A stretch of DNA of 64,000 nt from JBAOHV01 sp037045265 (GCA_037045265.1 JBAOHV010000023.1:1-64000); one strand, 5' to 3'. Shown: positions 19,549 through 31,177, counted from the first letter of the stretch. The notes: a model not told the origin generated them from the letters alone. Translations and numbers: made by a program.

Positions 19549-20991
19549 ATGGGGACACGGGCTCGGGTAGGGACGTCTTACGAACGGTCGCAGCGGCCGG
19601 CGTCGGTTGGCATCGACCTGCGACGCCGGGTCACCGTCCTCGCCGTGGTCTCGGCGGTCGTGATGCTGTTCGTCGCAGCCCCCGCCGACAGACGCGACCA
19701 GGCCGGGGCGGACTCGCCGACCACCATCGACCGCACGTCGCGCCAGGCGGTCACCGACGCGTACCGGACTCGGCTGCTCACGGCACTGGCGGTTCCGATC
19801 GGCTGGACCGGATCCACGGCGGACTGCCGAGCCGGAGCCACCTCGAACGCTGCCGAGGAGGCCACGCTCACAGCCGTCAACTACTTCAGGGCGATGGCGG
19901 GTCTCGCCCCGGTCACCTTCGATCCTGCGCTGAACGGGCCGGCTCAAGACGCTGCGTTGATCATGTCGGCGAACAACGAGCTGTCGCATTGGCCTCCGCA
20001 GAACTGGAAGTGCTGGTCCCAGGCCGGATCGACGGGGGCCGGCCGGTCGAACCTGTCGCTCGGCAATGCGGGAGCAGCAGCGGTCATGTCGCAGATGCGC
20101 GACGCCGGGGCGAACAACGCACCGGTCGGTCATCGTCGGTGGATCCTCAGGCCGACGACCGCCACCATGGGAACCGGATCCACGGCGAGCTCGAACGCCC
20201 TCAGCGTCGTCGGGGGAGCCGATACCGCACGGCCGAACCCACCGCAGCTCGTGACCTGGCCGTCGTCGGGTTGGTTCCCTTCCGAGCTCGAACCCAACGG
20301 CCGCTGGTCGGTCTCGCAGTTCGGATCCAACCTGGCGTCGGCCACCGTCACGGTCACCAGCGGCGGGGTCCAACTACCGGTCTCCGTCAACCAGTGGACG
20401 CCGGGATACGCGGACGACACGTTGTCGTTCGAGGTCGATGGCGTCGACCGATCGGGTGCCGAGAAGACCTACACCGTCACGGTCGACGGGGTCGTGACCG
20501 GCGGGAGCACCCACTCGCTCTCGTGGACGACCACGCTCTTCGCAGCGTCCCCGCCGCCACCACCACCGCCGCCGCCGCCTCCTCCGCCGCCTCCTCCTCC
20601 GCCTCCTCCTCCGCCGCCTCCTCCTCCTCCACCACCACCGCCGCCTCCGCCACCGCCACCACCACCGGTCCTGCCGGTCGGCAGCCTCGAAGCGGTCGAG
20701 GTGAACGGTCGGCGGGTGACGTTCCGCGGGTGGGCGGCGGACCGGGACCGTCCAGAAGGTCACCTCCCAGTGGTCGTCGGCGGTGCTGGCCGTGACGGAT
20801 GGGCGTTGTCATCCGGCTGGCGACCCGACGTGGCCGTTGTCACCGGCCTGTCGGCGACGTCCGGCTTCGCGGCCGCGATCGACCTGCCGCCAGGAGAGCA
20901 CCGGGTGTGCATCGCAGCCATCGACTACACGTACGGAACGACGACCGGCGGTTTCAACCAGTTCGGCTGCACCACCGTCATGGTGAAGTGA
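19549..20991 (+). CDS. Secreted CAP-domain protein with polyproline hinge and C-terminal adhesive-type module
   Basis: The ATG at 19549 is preceded by a strong GGGAAGGGGGAG ribosome site. A twin-Arg-like basic region and hydrophobic helix (VTVLAVVSAVVMLFVAA) form a signal peptide. Residues about 70-260 are a CAP/SCP-PR1 domain: NYFRAMAGLAPVTFDPAL, AALIMSANNELSHWPP and VGHRRWILRP, with the His/Glu cluster of the CAP cavity. A beta-sandwich-like region follows, then 39 consecutive prolines (20551-20667). The final about 105 residues (GSLEAVEV, FRGWAADRDRP, GEHRVCIAAIDYTYG) resemble the GWALDPD-type module repeated in many actinobacterial surface proteins. The frame is clean despite extreme repetition. 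A cell-wall or extracellular role is likely; enzymatic activity is not evident. Confidence 0.85.
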   Translation: MGTRARVGTSYERSQRPASVGIDLRRRVTVLAVVSAVVMLFVAAPADRRDQAGADSPTTIDRTSRQAVTDAYRTRLLTALAVPIGWTGSTADCRAGATSNAAEEATLTAVNYFRAMAGLAPVTFDPALNGPAQDAALIMSANNELSHWPPQNWKCWSQAGSTGAGRSNLSLGNAGAAAVMSQMRDAGANNAPVGHRRWILRPTTATMGTGSTASSNALSVVGGADTARPNPPQLVTWPSSGWFPSELEPNGRWSVSQFGSNLASATVTVTSGGVQLPVSVNQWTPGYADDTLSFEVDGVDRSGAEKTYTVTVDGVVTGGSTHSLSWTTTLFAASPPPPPPPPPPPPPPPPPPPPPPPPPPPPPPPPPPPPPPPVLPVGSLEAVEVNGRRVTFRGWAADRDRPEGHLPVVVGGAGRDGWALSSGWRPDVAVVTGLSATSGFAAAIDLPPGEHRVCIAAIDYTYGTTTGGFNQFGCTTVMVK

Positions 20992-21126
20992 CCCGTCGGA
21001 GGCGACCCGACCTCGCCCTGACCCGTCCTCGGTTTCGACCGGTCAACGGCTCGGTCCTAACGTGCGGGGGTACCCGGGTCCGTGCCGTTCGAGGCGCCGG
21101 CCCACCCCTCGAACCGGGAGGAACCC

Positions 21127-22134
<1,008 letters not shown>

Positions 22135-22157
22135 CCCGCTCCCGCTCCCGCTCCGTT

Positions 22158-22203
22158 CTGGCTGTCACGGTTCCTGGTTAGGACCTGGGAAAGCGACAGC
22201 CAG
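22158..22203. repeat. Hairpin after mdh, family D
   Basis: CTGGCTGTC (22158-22166) pairs with GACAGCCAG (22195-22203), and inside it TCCT/AGGA pair around GGTT. The outer tip reads CCGTTCTG on the left. It sits 23 bp after the mdh stop and may terminate transcription. A related hairpin with the same TGGCTGTC arm follows the gene ending at 41909. Confidence 0.65.
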
Positions 22204-22288
22204 TTCAGCGAGAGAGGTGGGCAAGGGGGTGAGCCCTCCACGACCGGGCACTGGTCACGGCAGGCGTCGAGCAATTACCGTCCCCGAC

Positions 22289-22975
22289 ATGGACGAGCTG
22301 AGGCGAAGCGTGTCGGTCAGGGTGATGGCGGCGATCGGGGTCGCCGTCGTGGCCGCAGTGGCGGTGGCGTGCGCGCCGAACCCAAACGACCCGGGCACCA
22401 CGACCACCACCACGTCCACGACGATGCCGTGGTCGGATCCGGTCGGCGTGTGGAGCCACTTCACCATGCCGTGCAGCGCCAACGTCTTCGGCATGCCTCA
22501 ACCGTTCTCCCAGAGCGCGTCGATCAACGTCGAGGCGCCTGTGTCGGTCAAGCAGGGCGCGACATTCGAGATGATGGTGGCGCCCGGGCCGTTCATCATC
22601 CCGGCGAACGTGTCCGGATACGACCTTGCGTCGCTGTCGGACGTTGCGATCCGCTTCCCGGTGTCGCCGAATGCCCAGTTCGTCGACTCGGTGCTGTCGG
22701 CGGGCAAGAACATGGGTCCCGGCTACCCGAGCGTGAAGATGGAGGGGACCGACCTGGTCTACAGGGTGCCGGGTCCGTTCACGCCCGGTGCCACGGTGCA
22801 GATGCCCAAGGTCAAGCTGACCTTCAAGGCCACCGGGCCGGTCGGCGGCGGGATCGACGTGCGGATGACGTCGATGACCAGCACGGCGACGGTGTCGATC
22901 ATCAGCGTGCCCGTCAGCTGCACGCCGAACCCGCCGAATCCGCTGTTCTGGTCGACGTCGATCAAGGCCGCCTGA
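22289..22975 (+). CDS. Predicted actinobacterial lipoprotein of unknown function
   Basis: The ATG at 22289 gives a 228-aa protein. A basic start, hydrophobic helix and lipobox (VAVACAPNPN, Cys 28) indicate a lipid-anchored exported protein. A short Thr-rich linker (TTTTTTSTTMPWS) precedes a beta-rich domain with two conserved-looking cysteine regions (FTMPCSANVFG and VPVSCTPNPPNP). The central part (VSVKQGATFEMMVAP, FTPGATVQMPKVKLTFKA) has the look of the dehydratase/AttH-free beta-sandwich proteins common in Actinobacteria, but I cannot name the family with confidence. The frame is intact. It converges on the fpg-like gene. Confidence 0.75.
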   Translation: MDELRRSVSVRVMAAIGVAVVAAVAVACAPNPNDPGTTTTTTSTTMPWSDPVGVWSHFTMPCSANVFGMPQPFSQSASINVEAPVSVKQGATFEMMVAPGPFIIPANVSGYDLASLSDVAIRFPVSPNAQFVDSVLSAGKNMGPGYPSVKMEGTDLVYRVPGPFTPGATVQMPKVKLTFKATGPVGGGIDVRMTSMTSTATVSIISVPVSCTPNPPNPLFWSTSIKAA

Positions 22976-22979
22976 CCGT

Positions 22980-23049
22980 CCCGGCCCCGGCCGGACCCGG
23001 CCTCGGCCCCCGGCCGGACCCGGCCTGGCCCCCGGCCGGACCCGCCGAG
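22980..23049. repeat. Imperfect tandem GC repeat between convergent genes
   Basis: About two and a half copies of a 22-24-bp unit built on CCCGGCCGGACCCGGCCT fill most of the gap between the lipoprotein stop and the fpg-like stop. The unit is itself near-palindromic (CCGGCCGG). A shared bidirectional termination role is possible. Confidence 0.7.
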
Positions 23050-23098
23050 ATCGGCCAGCTCACGCCAACCCCGGTCGGCGAACGTGTCGTCGGCCCGG

Positions 23099-23950
23099 CT
23101 ACTTGAGGAACTTCGACGTCGTGTTGTCGGCGAGCACCTTGCCGCCGGTCTGGCACGTCGGGCAGTAGTCGACCTCGTAGGCGTTGTACTCGACCGCCCT
23201 GACGGTGTCGCCGCACACTGGGCACGACTCGCCCTTGCGGTGATGCACCGCTCCAGGCCGTTCCGCGGACTTCGACATGCGGTCGAGGCCCCGTTCGAAA
23301 GCGAGCGCGTCGGCGATGCACTCGACGATCGAGCGGTGCAACTCTGCGATCTGGTCGTCGGTCAGCTTGTTGGTCGACGCGAAGGGCGAGAGCCTCGCCC
23401 GGTGGCAGATCTCGTTGGCCAGCATCCGCCCGACCCCGGCGATGCCGTGCTGGTCACGCAGGAAGGTGTTCAGGCGGGTGCCCTTGGCCCGAAGAGCGGA
23501 GGTGAGCGCGTCGACGGTGACGGAATCCGCGTCGACGCCGAGATCGTCGAGCGGTGGTTGACCAAGAGCGTCGCCTGACACGACCCACACACCGGCCTTG
23601 CGCTCCTTGCCCGCCTCGGTGAGGAGCAGTGCCCGACCGTCGTCGAAGGACCACCGGGCGATCCCGTTGCGGGGCTTGGCGGACTGCTTCTCGTCGGGCA
23701 CCAACCGTCCGCCCTGCATGAGGTGCACGACGAAAGTGATCTCCCCGAAGCGCAGGAGCAGGAACTTGCCACGGCGGTCGACTCGCTCGAGCGGGGTGCC
23801 CACTGCATCCGACGGCGGTGGCGTCGCAGTCTTGAGCGCGGTGAAGGTGATCGGCGTGAACTTGGACAGGACCGAACCGGCGAACCCGTCCTCGTCGGCC
23901 GGTCGGCTCAGTCGCTCGACGTGGGCCTGGACCTCTGGCAGCTCGGGCAC
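23099..23950 (-). CDS. Formamidopyrimidine-DNA glycosylase / Nei-family protein
   Basis: A DNA repair glycosylase-lyase of the Fpg/Nei family, 283 aa, clean frame. The mature N-terminus MPELPEV supplies the catalytic Pro2 and Glu3. RRGKFLLLRFG holds the conserved Lys of the beta-hairpin. The helix-two-turn-helix region reads QHGIAGVGRMLANEICHRA. The C-terminal zinc finger has two CPxC pairs (ESCPVCGDTVRAVEYN and DYCPTCQTGG). The finger ends with GKVLADNTTSKFLK rather than the usual KTxxxxR-type Fpg ending, so an Fpg-like or Nei-like subgroup (as in other Actinobacteria) is as likely as MutM itself. It converges on the lipoprotein gene. Confidence 0.9.
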   Translation of the reverse strand: MPELPEVQAHVERLSRPADEDGFAGSVLSKFTPITFTALKTATPPPSDAVGTPLERVDRRGKFLLLRFGEITFVVHLMQGGRLVPDEKQSAKPRNGIARWSFDDGRALLLTEAGKERKAGVWVVSGDALGQPPLDDLGVDADSVTVDALTSALRAKGTRLNTFLRDQHGIAGVGRMLANEICHRARLSPFASTNKLTDDQIAELHRSIVECIADALAFERGLDRMSKSAERPGAVHHRKGESCPVCGDTVRAVEYNAYEVDYCPTCQTGGKVLADNTTSKFLK

Positions 23951-24013
23951 GTCTGCAACCTAACGCCCGACGCTGCACACTTCCCCCGTTCTCCCTCCCG
24001 TCTGGTAGGGAGG

Positions 24014-24401
24014 TCAGAAGTCGGTGTCGGCCCGGAGGTTGGCCAGCGCGTCGGTAACACCGTCGAGCACCGCGCCGTCGCGGATCATCACGTTGACATC
24101 GCCGACCAGCTTGAGTCGCCCCTGCATGAACGCCGCCTGGGCCGACACCTTGCCCTGCGCGATGGCCGCTGCGGAGTCGTAGTCCAGCGCGAACGAGACG
24201 GGTGCGTCGGGTCGCCGGGTGCTCGAGCGTCGTGGTGCCGCGGTCGAAGCGGATCGTGTAGGTGACCTTGCCTGACGGTGCTCCCGTCACCTCGTAGCCG
24301 ATGGCGAGATCGAGATCCGCGGTGCGTTCCGACAACTCGGCGCTCCCGGCCAAGGCGTCGCCGGCACGGTCCAACCACTCTTCGCTGAGGTAGGCCACCA
24401 C
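24014..24401 (-). CDS. SCP2 sterol-binding-domain-like protein (one frameshift)
   Basis: A small protein of about 128 residues. It starts at one of two adjacent GTG codons (24396-24401) as VAYLSEEWLDRAGDALAG and ends NLRADTDF. The middle (IGYEVTGAPSGKVTYTIRFD) and end (AQGKVSAQAAFMQGRLKLVG, then DVNVMIRDGA) match the SCP2 fold, where a hydrophobic tunnel binds lipids or acyl-CoA. The phrase FMQGRLKLVGD is characteristic. A frame change near 24,220 interrupts it. Small stand-alone SCP2 proteins of this kind are frequent in Actinobacteria; the ligand is unknown. It is divergent from the following gene across 180 bp containing a long hairpin. Confidence 0.75.
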
Positions 24402-24491
24402 GGACCGACAACCTATCCGTCGACGGACGACCCTTGGCGATGCCCGGCCCGCGCCGCACTGCCAGCTCTGCACCCGCCAGCTTGCACCGCG

Positions 24492-24533
24492 TGTTCCCGT
24501 TCTGTGGCTGATTCCGGCCACAGAACGGGAACA
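24492..24533. repeat. 17-bp-arm hairpin between divergent genes
   Basis: Perfect 17-bp arms (24492-24508 and 24517-24533, starting TGTTCCCGTTCTGTGGC) enclose an 8-nt loop. The CCCGTTCTG tip is shared with the family A, C and D palindromes. It lies upstream of both neighbouring genes, so it cannot terminate either from its own promoter. A regulatory or repeat-element role is more likely. Confidence 0.75.
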
Positions 24534-24580
24534 GAGCTCGCTCCCAGACGTCGAACAGCGACTCCTGACAGACTCGGCAC

Positions 24581-25531
24581 ATGAGCACGCCGAACCCCGC
24601 CGACGAGGCCCGTCACACACCCGACCCCGACGAGCCGCTGTGGAACGAGTCGTACTACCTCGACTGGTTCGCCGAGGACCTGTCCGTCGGCGGCTACGTG
24701 CGCATCGGCTTCTACCCGAACCTCGACCGAGTCTGGTACTGGGCGTGCCTCGTCGGGCCGGACCGACCTCTCGTGACCGTCATCGAACACGACATCGCCA
24801 TGCCGTCCTCGCCGACGGCACTCGACGTGCGTGCCGACGGCATCTGGGCCGACCACGCCATCGAGACGCCGAACGAGCACATGTCGATCAACCTCGAGGC
24901 GTTCGGGTTGCAGCTCGACGATCCGGCCGACACCTACGGGGAGATGCGCGGCGAGCGGGTGCCGTTCGGATTCGAGCTCGACTTCCACACAGACCGGGGC
25001 GCCTACCAGTGGCCGCCGGTCACGCCCCGCTACGAGATCCCGTGCCGGGTCGACGGGTTCGTGCAGGTCGGCGACGAGCGGATCGAGGTCGACGGGTGGG
25101 GCCAGCGCGACCACTCGTGGGGAGCCGCTCGTGACTGGTGGACCAACCAGTGGTCCTGGACGGCGGGCCGGCTCTCCGACGGAACCCGTTGGCATTCCGC
25201 CGGCGGGTTCTTCCCCGAGATCGACTGGGGCGTGGCGTACCGGCTGGACCCCGACTCGTCCGAGTTCGTCGAGGGCGACTCGGTGGTCATCGACGTCGAC
25301 GAGGGTCGAGAGCGGCTGCCGACCCGCACCGGCACGAAGATCGTCGACCTGGACCTGGAGTTCGAACCTCTCGCGTTCTCGCCGGTTCTGCTCGTCCACC
25401 CCGACGGACGTGAGACCCGCTTCCCGCGGGCGATGGCAAGGGTGACCGATCGGGCGACGGGTCGGGCGGGCGGCGGCTGGATCGAGTGGAACCAGCCCCC
25501 GACCGGAACCCGCCTCCCGTCACACACCTGA
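24581..25531 (+). CDS. DUF7064/DUF7065-type lipocalin-like protein
   Basis: A 316-aa protein in a clean frame without signal peptide or membrane helix. It is rich in Trp/Asp and beta-structure. The most distinctive stretch is VDGWGQRDHSWGAARDWW, which resembles the GxRDHSWGxRDW motif of DUF7064-like and hydroxyneurosporene-synthase/tocopherol-cyclase-like lipocalin folds. Other landmarks are NESYYLDWFAEDLSVGGYVR at the N-terminus and FGFELDFHTDRGAYQWP. Such proteins occur beside lipid, sterol or terpenoid genes, and here the SCP2-like gene is adjacent and divergent. Any catalytic role is inference. A palindromic repeat lies 10 bp after the stop. Confidence 0.6.
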   Translation: MSTPNPADEARHTPDPDEPLWNESYYLDWFAEDLSVGGYVRIGFYPNLDRVWYWACLVGPDRPLVTVIEHDIAMPSSPTALDVRADGIWADHAIETPNEHMSINLEAFGLQLDDPADTYGEMRGERVPFGFELDFHTDRGAYQWPPVTPRYEIPCRVDGFVQVGDERIEVDGWGQRDHSWGAARDWWTNQWSWTAGRLSDGTRWHSAGGFFPEIDWGVAYRLDPDSSEFVEGDSVVIDVDEGRERLPTRTGTKIVDLDLEFEPLAFSPVLLVHPDGRETRFPRAMARVTDRATGRAGGGWIEWNQPPTGTRLPSHT

Positions 25532-25541
25532 CCAGACCCCC

Positions 25542-25590
25542 GAACTCGGGTCGTTTGACTCCGATAGTCGGCGCGAGACGACCCGAGTTC
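25542..25590. repeat. Palindromic repeat family B, intact copy 1
   Basis: Arms GAACTCGGGTCGT (25542-25554) and ACGACCCGAGTTC (25578-25590) are perfect 13-bp inverted copies around a 23-bp centre containing GACTCCGATAGTCGG, itself partly palindromic. Further copies lie just downstream (split by the insertion sequence) and at 37591 and 37652 in the opposite orientation. Confidence 0.9.
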
Positions 25591-25599
25591 TGGGTGGTC

Positions 25600-25638
25600 G
25601 GTCAGATCGGAAGGCTCTCGGTCGTTTCGACTCCGATA
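25600..25638. repeat. Palindromic repeat family B, copy 2, left half interrupted by the insertion sequence
   Basis: The text CGGTCGTTTCGACTCCGATA just before the element matches the left half of copy 1, with a more diverged outer arm. The right half continues directly after the element at 27286 (TAGTCGGCGCGAGACGACCC). Confidence 0.8.
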
Positions 25639-27285
25639 GGGGCCTGTTGCGGATTGGTTCCGTCGGGTTGGGGCCGAGTGGGCGACACAGACGGCGTTGA
25701 AGGTGTCTGGGTTCGATGGCGGCGGGTCCGCTGGTCAGCCCACGGTTCGGAGCTGTCCGATGTTGTGGACCATGGTGATGAGCTGCCATTCGGCTTCGAC
25801 GGCTTCGATCCCTCGTCGAGCGAACCGGGTGATCCCGCGTATCGACTTGTTCCTGGCGAACAGCGTCTCGATCATGTGGGACCGCTTCTTGTAGAGCTCC
25901 CGGTTCGTTTCCACAGCGAACCTGTCTTCGATCCGTGCGTCTCGAGCGAGTTGTGCGTCGGTGCGTGTTGCTGGTCGCGGGACCCGCCACTTCGGTTGGG
26001 TGACGGTGAACGCGGCCGGCTCCGCCGTCACGCCATTCCTTGAGATGGCGACCAACGGTCGACTTGCCCATGTGCAGTTGTGCTTGAGCGTCGGCCATTG
26101 TGATCTCACCGTCAGCGAGCTGCGCGAACACTGATCGCCCACGCCGTTCTGATGTCGTTGATCTCGGCTGCGATACGTGCCTGATCCGCATCGAAGGCTG
26201 CCTGCGCTTCGGTTTCGGCCTCGATGTCGCGGTCAGAGCCGTCAACGGGCTGGAGGTGTCGTTTCGTCGTCGCAGCCAGCACATCGCGGCCCTTCTCGGC
26301 GGCGTCAGCCATGTTCGCTGCGGAGAAGTAGCCGGTATCAGCCAGCGTGGTGCCGACCGACCCCTTGACACCAGCAGCTGCGACGTTGACATCAACGAGG
26401 TCCAACATCGGGTGCAACTGGTGAACATCGTTGACCTCAGAAGTCACCGCTGCTGCAACCACCACCTGGCCCTCAACACACACTGCCTGAGCGTTGTAGC
26501 CCTGAACCTTGCCGCCTGACGCGGTCTGCATGATCCGACTGTCGTCATCAGTCAGGTTCACCCGCTTACGGTCCGAACCTTCAGCATCGAGGCCTGCCAA
26601 CAACTCGGTGATCCGCGCTGCTCTCGAGCATCAGGATCAACCAGCTCCGCAGGAAGACCACGACCGTTGCCGTCACCGAACTCGACGTCTTCCTCAGCGT
26701 CGAGCGCCGCTGCCTCGTCGAACATTGCCTGCACCCGTTCACGAAGCCTGCCCACATCACGGTTCGCGTCCAACGCCGCGTTCGCTGACATCTTCGTGCC
26801 GTCCACCGCCAACAACCCCAACGACACCAACCCCGCCTCGGCACACAACTCCGAGACACCTGCACGAACAGATCCTTCGCCACCTGCTCATGACGCTGAC
26901 GCAACCGGGCGATCGTCGTGTGATCCGGCACCTGATTCCCACAGATCACCCGAAACGACACATCCTCCCGACACGCCGCTTCGATCTTCCGTGACGACAC
27001 CACCCCACGGCTGTATCCCCACACCAACAACGTCAACAACATCCGAGGCGACGTCGGACAAGCCCCCCGACCCCCAAGCCGATACGTGCCCTCCAACACC
27101 GACAGATCCAACCGATCCACCACATCGATCACGAACCACACCTCATGATCCGCCGGCAACCACGACCGCAAATCCGGCGGCATCAAGAACAACTGATCAC
27201 GATCCACCCGAGCAAAATCACGCGCCATCACCGCATCATCAACGATCCCAACCCAAAACGCGAGCACCCAAACTGCAACAGGCCC
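25639..27285 (-). mobile_element. IS1182-family-like insertion sequence
   Basis: About 1.65 kb. The ends are inverted: GGGCCTGTTGC at 25640-25650 and GCAACAGGCCC at 27275-27285. A TA dinucleotide flanks both ends (25637-25638 and 27286-27287), and joining the flanks restores CCGATAGTCGG, exactly the centre of the intact palindromic repeat at 25542-25590. The target was therefore the middle of a second copy of that repeat, with a 2-bp TA duplication. One transposase gene fills the element on the minus strand and there are no passenger genes. The transposase sequence points to the IS1182 group; family assignment needs a database match. Confidence 0.88.
25735..27228 (-). CDS. IS1182-like DDE transposase (frameshifted)
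   Basis: The start MARDFARVDRDQLFLMPPDL (complement of 27226-27228) and the following WLPADHEVWFVIDVVDRLDL, then GYSRGVVSSRKIEAACREDV and GNQVPDHTTIARLRQRH, are the hallmark N-terminal domain of this transposase group. Next come AEAGLVSLGLLAVDGTKM (first catalytic Asp), the DDDSRIMQTASGGKVQGYN block, TLADTGYFSA (second Asp region) and the C-terminal Arg-rich part ending HNIGQLRTVG. Three frame changes (near 26,840, 26,600 and 26,130) break it. They may be read errors, as elsewhere, or real inactivation; the clean terminal repeats argue for a fairly recent insertion. Full length would be about 497 aa. Confidence 0.85.
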
Positions 27286-27310
27286 TAGTCGGCGCGAGAC
27301 GACCCGAGTT
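27286..27310. repeat. Palindromic repeat family B, copy 2, right half
   Basis: TAGTCGGCGCGAGACGACCC followed by GAGTT matches the right half of the intact copy 1 base for base, resuming at the duplicated TA after the insertion sequence. The roughly 200 bp from here to the lipoprotein stop at 27516 show no gene. Confidence 0.85.
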
Positions 27311-27515
27311 CGGCAGGTGGGGCCAAAAATGAAGCGGTTGCGGTGGCATCTGCCGACCGCAACCGATCCATTTCCCCACGGAGCCGGGAAGCAACCCCGT
27401 TCTCCCTCCCGGTTCCCACCGGACTTGTGAACTGCGTCAACCGTACGTTCCGGCATACGGTCGAACCAGAGGCAGAACTACCCACGGACATCGGTCCGAG
27501 TGCGTCACGCCAGGT

Positions 27516-28056
27516 TCAGCCCTTGCAGTCCTCGGCGAAGTAGGCGGCGAGCGCCGCAGTCGCGGCGGCGTAGGCGGGGTCGTTCACGTCCGCATCGGTC
27601 AGCTGACCGTCACGTGCCGCGATCTCACCGAACTTGTCGGCGATCACCTGAGCGTCGTCCTGCAACTCCGGAGGTAGCCCGTCCTTCAACTGCTCGGCGG
27701 CCTTCTGCGAGCGCCTGACCCCCTCGCCCCCCTCGAGCACGCCCTGGACGAGGTTCGTGAAGCTGGCAGCCGCGCTCGAGGCAACTCCCGACCGGACCCG
27801 CGACCTCACCCAGGTCGGGGATGGTGGTCGCGACGTTCGGGTCGACGGTGGTCGACGACGTGGGGTCGTCGGTCTCGACGGTGTCGCCGCCACCACCGCA
27901 CGCGGACGTGAGGGTCGGAACGAGCGCAACGGTGGCGACGAGGGCGACGGCCGGGATCCGACGGGCGCTGCTGCTGCGGGATCGCAGACGGAGGGATCGC
28001 AGACGAAGGGAACTCGAGGTCGTGCTGGCGGATCGGGGGTCGCTGGACGTGCGCAT
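27516..28056 (-). CDS. Predicted lipoprotein, unknown function (one frameshift)
   Basis: The ATG complementary to 28054-28056 opens a Ser/Arg-rich N-terminus, a hydrophobic helix and a lipobox (VPTLTSACGGGGD). A Thr/Asp/Pro linker (TVETDDPTSSTTVDP) follows. After a frame change near 27,780 the conserved-looking helical part reads ASFTNLVQGVLEGG, then AAEQLKDGLPPELQDDAQVI and AALAAYFAEDCKG, with a penultimate Cys that could pair with the Cys before the break. About 179 residues. Similar short helical lipoproteins are common in Acidimicrobiia, but I know no function. It lies downstream of sdhB on the same strand, separated by two palindromic repeats. Confidence 0.65.
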
Positions 28057-28130
28057 CGCTCGGCGATCGTACCGGCGACTCGGGCCGTGCCGAGCGCGTC
28101 GAACGCCGCCGTCAGCGACCGCGCCTTCCG

Positions 28131-28180
28131 CGTTCTGTGTGCGTCTCGCGTCGCTCCACGACGTGAGATACACACAAAAT
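28131..28180. repeat. Palindromic repeat family C, copy 1
   Basis: CGTTCTGTGTGCGTCTCGCG starts the element. An 18-nt arm at 28136-28153 pairs with 28159-28176 with two G-U-type mismatches, and the right side ends in ACACACAAAA. A second copy follows at 28203 and a third lies at 55039. Confidence 0.85.
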
Positions 28181-28202
28181 CCGAGTGGTGGCCTGAGCTC
28201 CG

Positions 28203-28252
28203 CGTTCTGTGTGCGTCTCGCGTCGCTCCACGACGTCAGATACACACAAAAT
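28203..28252. repeat. Palindromic repeat family C, copy 2
   Basis: Nearly identical to the copy at 28131 (arms 28208-28225 and 28231-28248). The pair lies immediately downstream of the sdhB stop on the minus strand and could end sdhCAB transcription. The A-run is on the wrong side for a classical terminator of the minus strand. Confidence 0.85.
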
Positions 28253-28272
28253 CCGATTGGTGGTGGGGCGAG

Positions 28273-29148
28273 TCAGCCGATCTTCTTCTGGCCGAGCCGG
28301 CGCAGGTTCATCAGCTTCGACTTGGCGTAGTCCCGGTTCATCATGGCGATGAAGTCGATCGAGATCTCCTTCGGGCACGCCTCCTGGCACTCGCCGTAGT
28401 TCGTGCAGGACCCGAAGAACTCCTCCATCGGTCTCGACCATGGCCTCGGTGCGGGTGTCAGCGCTCGGCCTGGCCCTGGGGCAGCAGGTTGAGGTGCTGC
28501 GATCTTCGCGGAGGTGAACAGGTTGGCCGCCGCGTTCGGGCACGCCGCCACGCAGGCGCCGCAGCCGATGCAGGCAGCGGCGTCCATGGCCGCGTCGGCC
28601 GCGTCCTTGGGCACCGGGATCTCGTTGGCGTCGGGCGCGGCGCCGGTGTTGACCGTGATGTAGCCGCCGGCCTCGACGATGCGGTCGAACGCTGCCCGGT
28701 TGACGACGAGGTCCTTGATGACCGGGAACCCTGCGGCACGCCACGGCTCGATCGTGATCTCGTCGCCGTCGTTGAACATGCCGCATGTGCAGCTGGCAGG
28801 TCGCCGTGCCCTTCTGGGGGCCGTGGGCCTGGCCGTCGATCATCACGCCGCAGGTGCCGCAGATGCCCTCGCGGCAGTCGTGGTCGAAGCTGATCGGCTC
28901 CTCGCCGCCGTCGATCAGGTCCTCGTTGACGTACGTCGAGCATCTCGAGGAACGAGGCGTCGTCCGGCGACGGTCGTCGTGTAGTCCTCGAAGTGGCCGT
29001 GCACGTCGGGTCCGGCCTGACGCCACACCTTGAGCTTCAGGTTCAGCATGTTGGCGTGGCCGGCGGGAGCCGGCGCTGCGGTGGAGCCGGCGGGAGCCGG
29101 GGCGGGCCCTTCGGTCGTCGGCGAGTCGGTGCTCTGGCTGTCGGTCAC
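28273..29148 (-). CDS. sdhB: Succinate dehydrogenase iron-sulfur subunit (frameshifted)
   Basis: Carries electrons from the flavoprotein to the membrane quinone site. GTG start at 29148, with a Pro/Ala-rich leader, then NLKLKVWRQAGPDVHGHFEDY. Cluster ligands are visible: [2Fe-2S] in DCREGICGTCGVMIDGQAHG, [4Fe-4S] in CIGCGACVAACPNAAANLF and [3Fe-4S] in CTNYGECQEACPKEI. The C-terminus ends LRRLGQKKIG. Frame breaks lie near 28,930, 28,780 and 28,430-28,460. The layout of the clusters and the short GAC-type spacing fit the fumarate-reductase-like SdhB found with single-subunit cytochrome b anchors, in agreement with sdhC here. It is the last gene of the sdhC-sdhA-sdhB operon, 46 bp after sdhA. 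Confidence 0.93.
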
Positions 29149-29194
29149 GTCCTCGTCTCCCTCGTTCTGGGCTCCCGTCGCTGGCGGCCGCGTC

Positions 29195-31158
<1,964 letters not shown>

Positions 31159-31177
31159 GGTGGTTCCTCTCCTGCGG

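Noticed and set aside
27320..27515. A possible tRNA or small gene after the insertion sequence
   Set aside because: No cloverleaf with a TTCRA-type loop and paired acceptor could be drawn, and the short plus-strand frame has no coding character.
28131..28252. Family C palindromes as ordinary rho-independent terminators of sdhCAB
   Set aside because: The A/T run is on the wrong side for the minus strand, and another copy lies upstream of two divergent genes.
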